NCBI RefSeq assembly: GCF_018812025.1
Contig: NC_063045.1
Coordinates: 21,208,656 to 21,272,655 of the forward strand
Source of the DNA: Megalobrama amblycephala
Lineage: Eukaryota; Chordata; Actinopteri; Cypriniformes; Xenocyprididae
Reading direction: 5' to 3'
Length of the DNA stretch: 64,000 nucleotides
The notes beneath the pieces are model-generated. The model ran no database searches and was not told the origin of the DNA. It worked only from the letters and a program-made list of their open reading frames with translations. The stretch's first letter is position 1; every line of letters starts with the position of its first letter. The position numbers and the translations under genes were made by a program. Positions 11,080-21,909 of this stretch are shown piece by piece.

Positions 11080-13119
11080 TATATTATATTATATATTAAT
11101 TCTTGTGAGCTGCACAACATTCATTCAATAGAATTCGTGCAACGAAAGTGAGTGATGTAGAGTGTGATGAAATAATAGGAAATCCAAACACATGTGGTCA
11201 CAGGAGAAGCATTTGAAACATATGATAATACCAGGTGAAAATGGTTATACTTTTTGGCTGACCATTTTTAATTGGATCACCGAAAATGCATCTCAATACC
11301 AGGTGGAAACAAGGCTTCTCTCTCGCACGCTCAATAAAACGCTAGAGAGCCATTATGAATATACGGGAGTATTTTAAATTTTTGTTCATCGCCTACTTTG
11401 TGAGTTTCTAATAAAGCACAATATATAAGCCTAATTTATAAATAAATTAAGAATGCATGTCCATGCTGAAAAGAATAAGTATGGTTTAATTTAAATATCA
11501 CAGTGCAATCCCAGAGGTGGTTGGAGAGTAAAGTTTTGAGCCGAAATAAGCGTGCAAGTGACGCAACCATTGCTCATTCAGAGGGTATGTTGTAAGCTAA
11601 ATTTAATTTGCATTTCTATCCAGTAGTCACTACTTGTGTCTCCATTCAGTCCTAAGATAAGTTGAAAAATATTTAATTTCACGCCTTTTACAAAGCCAAG
11701 AATACAGTCGAGGACATGTTTCATCATTTTAAGGTTTCACATCTCTGCTTTTGAATTTCTATCTGAGTTCATTGTAGCATTTCTCAGTTGAGTGTTTGTT
11801 CATTTTGAATGCACTCACTTCAGGCAGACGTCTGGAAGCTTGAACGGTGCCATCTGTTGAGTCAGCAGCATGGAAACATTCAAAACGCAGAGACTGCAGC
11901 ACACGACTCTTCAACTGGAAAGTCGGGAAGCTCAGCTTCGTTACGTCAATATGATTAGTTTAGAATCATTTCCTTTGGTAAATGTGGGACACCCAGAATG
12001 ATTTACCTTCGATTGCTCTATAATGAGAAAACAAGGTCTTCGCTAGCTGCCTGAATGACAATTTGAATAGGACCTTACTGAATCCCTCAGCACCACAGTA
12101 GGCAACAACAATCGAAAAATGTTCTTTATATCACTCCTTATAATGAGTCTACTGCATTTTAGATGATGGGAGGCACTTCCGGTTTGGGGACGTTCCAGTC
12201 AAATGACTGAAACAAATCATTTCAAATCACAGGGCTGTGCTACAAATAATCCATATCCATCAGTTTGACTGAATGGCTATTTATACGCAGGGGCAAACAA
12301 GCTTAACAAGTAACAAGACACACCTGGGGAGAATAATCAACATAAAAAACTACAATGAACTACAAATATGGCACTAGGACAGGAAATACATCAAAGGTCC
12401 TGACAAGACACGGGGAATATATGACAAGTGGATATGGACAAGAAAAAAAAAAGAAAAATCTTTTTTGCAAAGGAATTGAATCATTGCAATCCACTGGGTG
12501 ACGTCAGACATTATAAGGTGAGAAGACAGCCCATTAGTGTAAAATTGAATGGGAAGAATCATAATTCCCACCCATTCCGCAGTTAGAATAACCAATAACG
12601 TATTTGATAATCAAAGTCCTGTTCTAAAGTTAAAAGACCCAATTGTTTAAGCTAAAAAGCACAATATAATGAAAATATATGACATTTAAGCATAACATTT
12701 GTTGTTTTTTCCTTTCAGTCTTTTCATTCTTTGCACTTACATGACTGGAAATAGTTGAACTGCCAAGTGAACTGACTTACCGCCTGAATTGCTGTTTAAT
12801 CATCCAACGTCAACATTATTCCAATAGAAGTAAAGTTATACTCATTAAAATATCAACCTGTATAATGCAAAGAATATGTTTTCACTCATTCGTTAAATCA
12901 AAGAAACCTGATGTGAGATTTCAGATTTCTCCTGTATTCACAATAATACATCTGCAACTGTGCAATAACACTTTCAGCAAAATGCAGGAAAACACACACA
13001 CAATTAACAAATTCAGACAAATCAAATTACATTAAAATCAATATAATACATAATGTTCATGCACTTTATCGACACATTTTTCCAAATTTTAAAAATCTAG
13101 CATACTTGATGTAAATGAT
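11080..13119. other. No gene recognised; degraded repeats likely
   Basis: No coding exon or complete element is seen in this 2 kb. Several stretches with isolated CpGs may be old MITEs, but I cannot define their ends. Confidence 0.4.
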
Positions 13120-13434
13120 TTAAAGGTGCCCTCGAATCAAAAATTGAATTTTCCTTAGCATAGTTGAATAACAAGAGTTCAGTACATGGAAAAGACATGC
13201 ACTGAGTTTCAAACCCCATTGTTTCCTCCTTCTTATATAAACCTCATTTGTTTAAAATACATCCGGAGAACAGGCGAATCTCAACATAACACCGACTGTT
13301 ACGTAACAGTCGGGGACTCCGCCCCCAATATTTGCATATGCTCATGATCCAGGCCAGGCGGAACCGCCCAGCGGAATCATCGGAAGTTCTGCAAGCAGAG
13401 TGAAGAAACAAGCCAAGCGAGGATAACAGCGAAA

Positions 13435-13699
13435 ATGGCAGATCATGGAAATAAATGTTATGTTCCAGGCTGTGAAGGGGATGTGAAAACTTTTCATAGT
13501 CTTCCTCCAGAAAAAAACTGTCAAAAGGCATGGCTGATGTTTATCTATAACCGGATACCGGAACAATTTAACTCAAAGTTGTTAGTTTGCTCTGCCCATT
13601 TCACCACGGACAGCTTTTCTAACCTGACAATATCAAGCAGGCTTCGCTCAGCGTTTGACACTGAAGAAAGGGGTAATTCCAACTATATTCCCGCAAGCA
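13435..13699 (+). pseudogene. THAP zinc-finger exon of the Kolobok-like element
   Basis: The ATG at 13435 follows GAAA and opens 88 codons, ending in a GTAAGT donor at 13700 (phase 1). The encoded N-terminus is a THAP domain: C8-x4-C13, then C52-x2-H55, with W33, F20 and P24 at usual positions. THAP domains are C2CH DNA-binding modules at the N-terminus of P-element and Kolobok transposases and of host THAP proteins. Here it would bind the element's own ends. The same ATGGCAGAT start survives as a relic in the shorter copies, so this exon is ancestral to the family. No downstream transposase catalytic exon is found within the element, so it probably makes at most a truncated protein. Confidence 0.75.
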
Positions 13700-14571
13700 G
13701 TAAGTAGTGCTTTTATCCACATCTTGGCTGTAGAAACTATTTCTGATTAAATGTAAAGTTTCTTAGTGAGCTAACAACATTAACGACCATGTACCCAGTG
13801 TTGTCTAGATCTAATGCAAGATGCTAGTACAGTAACAAATAGCAAAGTTTACGTAACTACTATTAACGGTGAGGTTAAAATTTATTACTGTCTTTGTTAT
13901 ATAAATCTATAACATAACCGTAGATACATATGCCAATTCTCTTTTGTCGGATATAATTATAATTTGACCTATATTTAACCAACAACACATTACACCGAAG
14001 CTAACTATGTTAGTTTATTTGCTTACAGATAGCTACAGATACTCGATCCTTCTAGCTAACTTTCTACACCGTTCAAACTGAAACGATAGTATTTGACAAG
14101 ACATTTAGTCACTTTTTTTCAAATATTTTTATTTTTGAGAACTTGTATGACTTGTATGCGTACACCTGTGGAAAAAGATATTTATAGACGATGTAAGTTT
14201 TTGTTACTAATAGCTACATCGTAATCACACTACGGCAGCTGAGTAGTAAACATGACACTGCTTTTTTGGAATGTCTTCTATGCTTTACTTTGGTCGGCTA
14301 AATAAATCAAATTTAAAATCATATCGGTAATGTCAATATATTAGAAACAAATTTTCGTTCGTTGTTTAGAGTTGTTATTGCAAAGTGAAGAAGCTATCAT
14401 TGTAAAACCATACAGCGACACATTATTACAATTTTTTTTTTTACAATGCTAAAAACAAAGTTGCAAATACTGACGTTATGAGTTATAGTGTAAAGTTAAC
14501 GCTATATGCTAGTTCCATTGACGTAACAGTTACGTTTTGCAGGTGCATACTGAAAATAAAGACTAACTTAC

Positions 14572-14681
14572 CACTCAGAAACGTCTATGGCCAATCGCAA
14601 CAAAATTGGTTGTTCCTCTACATCTGCATCTTCGTCAGAAACAGGCTCAAACATATAAGGTTGAATACCAAAACTCTCCAT
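14572..14681 (-). pseudogene. P2RX7-like first exon of the Kolobok-like element
   Basis: On the minus strand an ATG at 14681 opens 36 codons plus two bases, ending at a GTAAGTTAG donor. The peptide begins MESFGIQPYMFEP and ends in ...DVSEW, rich in acidic residues between. This resembles the start of the P2X7-receptor C-terminal-like domain proteins widely predicted from fish repeats (family recalled, not searched). A related relic lies at 33.7-33.8 kb. The following cysteine-rich exons are missing. It faces the THAP exon, so the parent element probably encoded two genes reading inward from its two ends. Confidence 0.5.
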
Positions 14682-14999
14682 CGTTCACGCCGTACAGTAC
14701 AGATTTGTTCGCTATCAGTGTGAGCTACTGGAAGGAGCCGAACAGTGAAACAGCCAATCAGAGCGGAGCACCATATTACTATTCATAAGCCTTCCAAATA
14801 AGGCAAAAACAGACCTTTTCATTCTAGGGGCTATTTGTGGGGTTATAAATGGAGCTGTAAAACCATATCTGGACAATTTTCGGCCATAAAAAAGCCACAT
14901 ACCCTCTATGTAGATATCAGGGAACAATTTAAAATGTTTTTTCAAATCACTCAAGGGCACCTTTAAATATAAATTTTAATTTAACAATGGTTGTTTTTT

Positions 15000-15935
15000 T
15001 GTTTGTTTGTTTTGCTTTTTATAGCTAAATGATGGTAATCATGAATTCATAATGTATATAATTTAATATTTTATAATCAATCATCAGCTATTGGTCTTAT
15101 TTTTCCTCTTCAGCCAACATTTCCGTCACAGGATTAATCAGTAGAGAGAACATAAAGGAAAACATCTGAATTTCTTGAAATAAAATCCTTCAAAATAGTA
15201 TCTTCTAGTGCATACTTTTGAAATTAATAATTGAATCTTTTTCTCCTCATCTACTCTCCTCTGCCCTAATCACTCAACTCAACAGGTGTCTTAGCACTTT
15301 TCTCTCAACAAGATGGCCGCCAACTGAGCACAACAGGACCACTGTACAAAAAAAAATAAAAACTCGCCCTCTAGAGGTAAATAGGGTTACTGCATTTTCT
15401 TCCCCTCTTTGCATCTATTTGCTTTGAATCCAGATTATCTAGTGCTCTCCTAAAAGTTAAGAAACTAATATATTGCAGAAATAGACATGTATTTTGATGT
15501 CTTGTTTTGTCCAATCAGAAAGTCATTCTCCCTAATACTACCTGCATCTGACTAACAAGTAGCAAACCATGATGGTTCATGGCTGTGCCTGTGACCAAAC
15601 TTGGTAATCCCTTCTAGAAATCTGCACTCATCACCTGATTTTATTATACATTAATGCTTAGCAGAGAATAGAGAAAGACCAGAAAAGAATTGTGTATTAA
15701 AATGTCATATACTGCTGTTGGTAAGCCATCTCCCCAATGTTTGACTGCAGGCTATTAATAATGTGTTGAATAAGACAACTTTGTTCATTAATTCATATGT
15801 TGTTGCCATGGCATATGTCTTGTGGGATCAAGATTTTGATAATTATTTATTTTATTTCTTTTTTAGAAAAAAAAAATATAGAAAATGGACAAAAAAAGGT
15901 TTAGATATGGGTTAAATCTTAAACTTAAAATATAA
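15000..15935. other. No gene recognised
   Basis: AT-rich sequence with a GTTT run near 15000. No exon or complete repeat identified. Confidence 0.5.
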
Positions 15936-15939
15936 TATA

Positions 15940-16175
15940 CAGTCAAACCAAAAATTATTCAGACATTTTTTATATTTTTGATATAGTTTTACTAGTGGGT
16001 GCAGGACACTATTTCATTTATGTAAGTGAGGATAGCAAAATAAAGCGTGACATATTATACCCAAAAATTCTACATACAGTGGACTATCAGTAAAATTGAT
16101 ACAAATTTGGGACCAAAAATTATTCAGCCACTTTGACCTGACTATGTTTTGCTTAAGTGTTATCTGACATAATTA
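15940..16175. mobile_element. Tc1/mariner-type MITE relic
   Basis: The TA-flanked CAGTCAAACCAAAAATTATTC end at 15940 and the internal ACCAAAAATTATTCAGCC repeat at 16112 resemble a zebrafish-type Tc1-related MITE (recalled). The distal end is not visible. Confidence 0.55.
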
Positions 16176-16636
16176 AGATGAATTATGCATATGTATATAT
16201 ATTTATAAATAAACAATGTTAAAATGCAAATTTCACTGACTTTTGAATAAAGCACAATCTATAATACTACATGAAAAATGCTGCACTTGTGTAGTGTATT
16301 TGTGTGTCTTATTGATTTTCATTGATTTCAGTTTGCCATTTAACACAACACACACTCAGGCAACAACAAATATAAACCCTACAGCTGAATCCTATGAGCA
16401 GCAAAGAATCATTGTCCATATAGGACTTGTGTTCTACCATTCTTTGCAATGAGTCCCCCAGGGCTCTGTACTAAGTCCAGTTCTGTTCACATTCTGAATG
16501 CACTGCTCAGCATTAAAGCATACCATCATTAACATTTCCTTTCCTTTCCATCACCTAGAATGAGATGTTTACTGCACTACTCCTGAATTTCAGCAGTGTG
16601 GCAAAGGAAATGCACATTATTTCAAAGACATGGAAT

Positions 16637-16665
16637 AATAATAATAATAATAATAACAATAAAAA
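16637..16665. repeat. (AAT)n microsatellite
   Basis: About eight tandem AAT units interrupted once. Confidence 0.85.
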
Positions 16666-16679
16666 GGAAGTAAATTTCA

Positions 16680-17525
16680 AACATTTATATTCTACTAGAA
16701 TATAATGACATATTTGCAATTCAAAAACAAACAAAAAAAACATGGATACTTTTGAATAGCGTCAGCAATCATAAGCAACAGAAAATGTAATCTCCAACAA
16801 ATGACACTAATTGGTTAGACAAACACTAGACCTGCCCCAAAAACTAGCGGCACTGGCAAAGCTAATAGGTGTGTTCAACTTGAAGCGGGGCCGTCTGCTC
16901 TCTAATCGCTCTAGTGGTAATTTGATGTCATACACTGATCAATCTGCAGAGTGCCACTTCAAGTCAAACACATCTATAGACTGCGTTTAACTCTACTTTT
17001 ACGCTCGCGAACTTCCCTAAGCATGTTCCCTCAGGGGAATCCCCACTGACATTTTGAAGTGCATTCAACTTCAACTTTATTTGAACATACCCTCGACTCC
17101 TCAATTTTGAGGCTACTCAATATGTTCACTTCAGGCAGATCCATAGACCACAATGCAACACGATTGTGATGTCACAGTAGATTGCACCTAATTTACCCCC
17201 ACCCCAAAGAACTCTACATGAAACTGGAGTGATTTTGACATTTAACTACGTAATACTTGTAGCTACCCAAAGCTGACTGTTTTTTTACACAGTTATAGTT
17301 TATTGTATTGTTAAAATTTTTGTTTGTGTATTTTTTTTATATTTTCTCCAAGCATACAGGTCTATAGAATAGAGCATAAAACAAATTCATAAGGAAAAAA
17401 CAGTAAATGATAAACTACATTATGGATTCCAAGTGATCAAGGGCACTCGTGCAACATAAATGTGATAAACACAAAGTATGTATACAATTGTTTTCTTTTT
17501 CCTTTTTCTCTGAATATGTATAAGT
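16680..17525. other. No gene recognised; repeat-like segment
   Basis: The 16860-17110 part has several direct words (GTGTTCAACTTGAAG, GTGCATTCAACTTCAAC) suggestive of an old transposable element. Boundaries are not visible. Confidence 0.35.
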
Positions 17526-17559
17526 TCAATGATTGTATTATTTTATTATGCTGATGTGA

Positions 17560-17945
17560 AAATTAACAAAAAAACTGACCGTAGAAGGATTGACGCCTTT
17601 GAATTATGGTGTTGGAGAAGGGTACCATGGAGGATACCATGTACACCGAGGGTTTCCAACAGAGGAGAGCATCAAACCAGAGATGTCACTGGAGGAAAAA
17701 TTATCAAGCTGCAGCTCAACTATTTTGGCCATGTGCTGCGAACAGCTTCTCTAGAAAATGCAATGATGCTCGGCATGGTTAGCGGAAAAAGGAAAAGAGG
17801 CCGCCAAAAAACACGTTGGCTCGACACCATCAAAAGTGACACTGGCTTAGGCATAGAACAGCTGAAAAAGAAAGCAGAAGACCAGAAAGTATGGCGAGAG
17901 CTGGCCCATCGGATCGCCAAGAGTCGGATTCGACTGAATGGCTAA
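17560..17945 (+). pseudogene. LINE reverse-transcriptase ORF, C-terminal fragment
   Basis: The open frame encodes the C-terminal tail typical of non-LTR retrotransposon pol proteins: an RRRIDAFELWCWRR block, a LNYFGHVLR block, then KRKRGRQKTRWLD and a WRELAHRIA segment, ending in a TAA stop near 17943. These blocks follow the reverse-transcriptase core in fish LINEs (RTE/Jockey-like; clade not certain). The core and endonuclease are absent, as expected for a 5'-truncated insertion. The frame is intact over about 125 codons, so the insertion is fairly young. A retroviral fragment follows almost directly. Confidence 0.8.
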
Positions 17946-17949
17946 TCAT

Positions 17950-18474
17950 CATATTGATTTATATGGACAGAAATAAAAAGGACTCTTATTTTGATATTCT
18001 GTCTGGAAAGTCACAAACAGACTGGTGAACGGTGCATGCTCCCTCATATCCACAGAGGTAAACTGTAATCTGTCTGACAGGTCTCCGTAGGTGGGGCCTG
18101 CAACAGATTCTTGGGGGCTCGTCCGGGATCCACTCCACGTGACACTAGGAGGCGGATCCAAAGATTCCAGATCCGTTGGAACCAGGCGGTGTTGGGGCTA
18201 GAGGCCGGCGGCTGCTACATCCACGGGCAACGAGACAACGGGGCATGTGCCAGGCAATCTGTGGGGCGGCTGTCTTCATCCTGAGGTCGAGGCTACCATG
18301 GAAGAGACGACAGAGAGCAACAGAGGAAGCGGCTGGAGTGGGGCATTGAGAGATTTAATTTCCTTACCTGCAGACAAACTATTCCGCATTGCCAAGGTTT
18401 TTGGACCAATACCTGGACACGGCACCAGTGAACAGGATCTGTCTGACAGGTCTCCGGAGGCAGGGCCTGCAACA
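17950..18474 (+). mobile_element. Endogenous retrovirus remnant: LTR end, primer-binding site, gag start, LTR end
   Basis: A 38-base segment ending GGGCCTGCAACA occurs at 18068-18105 and again at 18437-18474 with three differences. It is read as the 3' ends of the two LTRs. Between them lie a perfect 18-base tRNA-Pro-type primer-binding site (18112-18129), a leader, and a gag-like start. An AATAAA near 17974 upstream of the first segment fits an LTR polyadenylation signal. Nearly all of gag, all of pol and env, and the U3 of the second LTR are missing. It cannot be functional. A tRNA-Pro site is typical of gammaretrovirus-like elements, but the genus is not established. Confidence 0.65.
18112..18129 (+). 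promoter_or_regulatory. Retroviral primer-binding site, tRNA-Pro type
   Basis: Reads TGGGGGCTCGTCCGGGAT, the sequence used by gammaretroviruses that prime with tRNA-Pro (established knowledge). It lies six bases after the inferred LTR end at 18105, slightly further than the usual gap, so the LTR boundary may be a few bases off. Confidence 0.8.
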
Positions 18475-18477
18475 TAA
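18298..18477 (+). pseudogene. Truncated gag-like frame of the retroviral remnant
   Basis: The ATG in a strong ACCATGG context starts a frame about 170 bases after the primer-binding site. It runs about 45 codons and then crosses a deletion junction into LTR-derived sequence, stopping at 18475-18477. The position fits the matrix region of gag. No domain can be recognised at this length. A further in-frame ATG lies upstream at 18247. It is a broken fragment without the rest of gag. Confidence 0.5.
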
Positions 18478-18781
18478 ACAATGACGTACATGCGAGTGAA
18501 CCAGGCGGAGGGAAGGGCATAAAAATGGACTTAAACGCAGCCCTAATGTCACTGGGTTGGGTTGCAGAACAATGATAGCACTATAATGCTTAAACACAAC
18601 CTACAAATTGCTTATACACTGTTGACTATGGATATTGAATTGTGATAGCCTACACAAAAATATTTTAAACACGGAAATGACAGACTTCAAAATTAAACGT
18701 TGGTATTTAGACCATTTTGCTTGAGAGGTTAAAGAATTTGGCAATGAATCATTTTAATCATTGAATCATTTAGAACCAGTT

Positions 18782-19063
18782 TTTACAAGATGTAATATAA
18801 GTCTAAGGTGTCCCCTGAATGTGTCTGTGAAGTTTCAGCTCAAAATACCCCATAGATTTTTTTTAATTAATTTTTTTAACTGCCTATTTTGGGGCATCAT
18901 TATCTATGCACCGATTCAGCGCGCGGCCCCTCCACGCTCCCTGCCCATCCACAAGAAGGAGGAAACAATGGTGTTTGAGACTCACTGTATGTCATTTCCA
19001 TGTACTGAACTCTTGTTATTCAACTATGCAAAGGTAAATTAAATTTTTGATTCTAGGGCACCT
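18782..19063 (-). mobile_element. Internally deleted Kolobok-like MITE copy
   Basis: It contains the family's left subterminal block (GATGTAATATAAGTCTAAGG...) fused to its right subterminal block (AGAAGGAGGAAACAATGG... to GGGCACCT), followed by TTAA at 19064-19067. About 650 internal bases present in sister copies are missing. The extreme left terminus is lost or diverged. Confidence 0.75.
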
Positions 19064-19069
19064 TTAATT

Positions 19070-19993
19070 AAAAAATGCTGAATCAAATAATAAAATATAT
19101 ATAGTACAAATAATATATTTTGCACAAAGTATATCTTGGGAAATATGTATTTCTTTTTTTTTTTTTTCTGAAGAATTAAATTATTTTTTCACTGACCTTC
19201 TTTCCTCATTTCCCTTCACGTGACCTGTGATAATTAACTACACACAGCCCTCCAGAGACATACAGATGTACGCTGTTGATTTCGCACGCTTGTTTTTTGC
19301 TTGTTCTATTGGTAGTGTGGAACTGGCTGTAGGCGGCCGGCAAATTAGAAATCCTCTGTAAGCTCAATAATTAGCTGTACACCCTTGAACCTGAGGAAAA
19401 CTCCTCAGTGACATGAATGAATTTAAGTTATTTCCAGAAATCTTACCCAGAGAGTGTGGTGCTCTGCGAAGTAGAACCAACAGATGCCAGTCAAAACTAA
19501 GCTCATCGAAACATTTCAAGGACATCTGGACACAGTGGTATGTGCTATAGCAGCTTGGAAATGCTATATGGAGTGCATTGTTTTAACAAACAAACAAATG
19601 GTTGAACAGAAAATATAACCTGTAGTTGAAGCTTTAGAAAAAAAAATTGCCCTATTAGAAATATTATTTTACTCCGTCAGAAAGGAGAGGATGGGATTTA
19701 CAAACCTTTGGTACAATTACCCAAAAATGTGAAATATATAGAGAATATTAAGAAGAAAACATGCTCCAGGTGGAAGTTTAATATAATTCTGAATTGGATT
19801 CCAATATAGAATTACACGAGGAAATGTAATGAGGGTTACATACTGCAAGCTAATAAGATAAAATCAATATTTCATGTTTAATTTATTTGGTAGGCCTAGT
19901 TATCAGAGGGATAATTGATCAGATTGATCATGTTTTGGTTAATTCATACAGTCAAACTGTTTGAATAGCAACCCAGCTAAGATGAATTTGTTT

Positions 19994-20027
<34 letters not shown>

Positions 20028-20940
20028 TATATTCCACACTCATGTAATTTAAAGACTCAATTTTACATCATTTCAATTTAATGGAATTTTAAATCGTTTC
20101 ATTTTAGCCCATATTTTGCTATCCCAGTTCCATATATTCCCTTAAAGCTTCCTCAACTGTCCTCAAGTAAGGTAGTTGTTAGAAATCACTTTTCCTATAT
20201 CTTACCAAAATGCCACTGTGGTTTGCTTAGGGTTTTATTGTACCTCTTCATCAATGCTGCCTCTTTGAGATAAGTTGCTCTCAAGGTACTCAGTTTAACA
20301 GTAACTTTCCCAATTTTCAACCCTTTTTGTATTGTTACAATCTCGATAGTATATGTAAATGAACAATGTTTACACACTCTGTGTTACCTGGACCAAGAAA
20401 TGTTAAGTTTTCAGCAAAACTTTTGACAGCTCCAAGGCTTTCGTGAAAACTACATTTTGTATTTCCGCATTTTTTGTATACCTGCCCACGGACAGTCGGA
20501 TTGACAGAGGGTTATCAACAGAACAGTTATTGTAAGGGTAGGTTTATCTCTGAAAATTGTAATGTACTATGTCTATTCTTTAAACAGCATTACGGAACAA
20601 ATGGTACGCAACAGCGTTTTGCTTCAGGAAGTTGTGTGGAATGACGGTTTCTTTCTGTTTTTCTCCTATGTGTGGCCTAAAACAGTGTTTGTGGTCATTC
20701 AGTTTGACATGTTGACTACAAACACAGAGGTTTTTCAGATTTTCTGTCACGCCATTTTCTCTTCTATTTAAGATTCTTTGCAGCTTTTAGCGCGCTGGAT
20801 CCTTCACTAAAAACTGAAAGTAACACACTCCCGCTAAATGTTTACACATTGATTCTTGCTCCCAGGAACAATACAAGTCAGCACCATTATGACTAAAAGT
20901 TTGCTAAGAAGTATTTCCTACTAAAGCAAGGCGTTATAGA
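19070..20940. other. No gene recognised
   Basis: Contains an (AAT)n tract at about 19996-20026 and AT-rich sequence. The 19200-19560 part looks low-copy. No coding exon found. Confidence 0.45.
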
Positions 20941-20946
20941 GTGCCT

Positions 20947-21637
20947 CAGGGATGACGCATTTTTGTAGGCAAAACCCGGAAGCGAGTTAGCATTTTAGGA
21001 CTTCTGACGCCGTAAAGTCTATGGGTTTTTTGAATGGGTTTTTGCTAAATCGCCTGAAATAAGGTCTGTGGTTAACAAAGCCTCTAAATACTTTCACGTT
21101 TTGATCTATGACACAAAACACACCAGTTATAACCCACTTGTGATTTTTTAAACTTTTACTGTGTCTTAAAATCGGCGGTTGCTAACAAATTGCTAAAAGG
21201 GACTACTTCCTTTGGCGGGGACTTTAGACGTCATCATTAAAAACGGGACATTTGGACAGCTTCAAGTATTCATAACAGCACAGATCATAATCAGCGCGCA
21301 TGTTTATAAATAAAGTTGTTTTTTAAATACAGTTTGAGAAAGCTTGGTGGTGACGACGTTGATCTGCGACCATGGTGTGCTGTAGCCCGTTTATAGCCTA
21401 CTGTTAGCCTTTTATATCTGACGACTTTATTTAGGCTTCAAAATCTATAAATGTTGTGTTAACTTGTAAAGATTATCTTGATAGACAAAACGTGTAAGTG
21501 TCATAACCCTTTGTTAAACACAGAGCTTATTTTCTGCGATTTTCCAAAAGTCTATGGGAAAAATGCATAGGCTTTCAATCGAGGGAACCCGTGCGCCGCT
21601 AACTTCCGGGTTGGCCTACAAAAACACGTCATCCCTG
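20947..21637. mobile_element. hAT-like MITE with CAGGGATGACG ends
   Basis: Inverted ends CAGGGATGACGCATTTTTG (left) and CAAAAACACGTCATCCCTG (right), continuing inward as AACCCGGAAG and its reverse CTTCCGGGTT. CAGGG termini suggest hAT. The flanking 8-mers (GAGTGCCT and GGGTACTC) match only partly, so the target duplication has decayed or the call is wrong. No transposase. Confidence 0.6.
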
Positions 21638-21837
21638 GGGTACTCTATTTGACTCTGATCAAGCCTATCCAATAGGAGCAGACTGGTGGGATTGGCCTTG
21701 AATGGCAACATGCCCAGTGCATTATGGGTGTTGAAGTTTTCCTGCCTATTTGGCAAAAGGAAAGACAACAGCCTTTCTTTTTCTCTCCATTATCTCTAGT
21801 CAGGTAGCACTGATTTAAAAAAAAAATTATACAGGTT

Positions 21838-21901
21838 TGGAACAACTTGAGGGTGAGTAAATGATGACAGAATTTTTTTTATTTTTGGTCGAACTATTCC
21901 T
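21838..21901 (-). mobile_element. Relic of TTAA|AGGxATAGTTC MITE
   Basis: The end (reverse of AGGAATAGTTCGACC) abuts TTAA at 21902-21905. The preceding GAGGGTGAGTAAATGATGACAG block is the standard inner segment of this fish MITE, also present at 24.3, 28.6, 34.4 and 51.8 kb. Confidence 0.6.
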
Positions 21902-21909
21902 TTAAATGG

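Larger units (their letters stand above)
13124..14962 (+). mobile_element. Kolobok-like transposon carrying two facing first exons
   Basis: Flanked by TTAA at 13120-13123 and 14963-14966, with ends AGGTGCCCTCGA and CAAGGGCACCT. It is the longest family member here (1.84 kb). The left end matches the MITE copies. The right part differs and has a minus-strand exon. A plus-strand THAP exon (13435-13699) and a minus-strand P2RX7-like exon (14681-14572) point at each other and each ends in a GTAAGT donor. The exons that should follow are absent, so this copy is internally deleted or both genes were reduced to exon 1. Confidence 0.8.
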
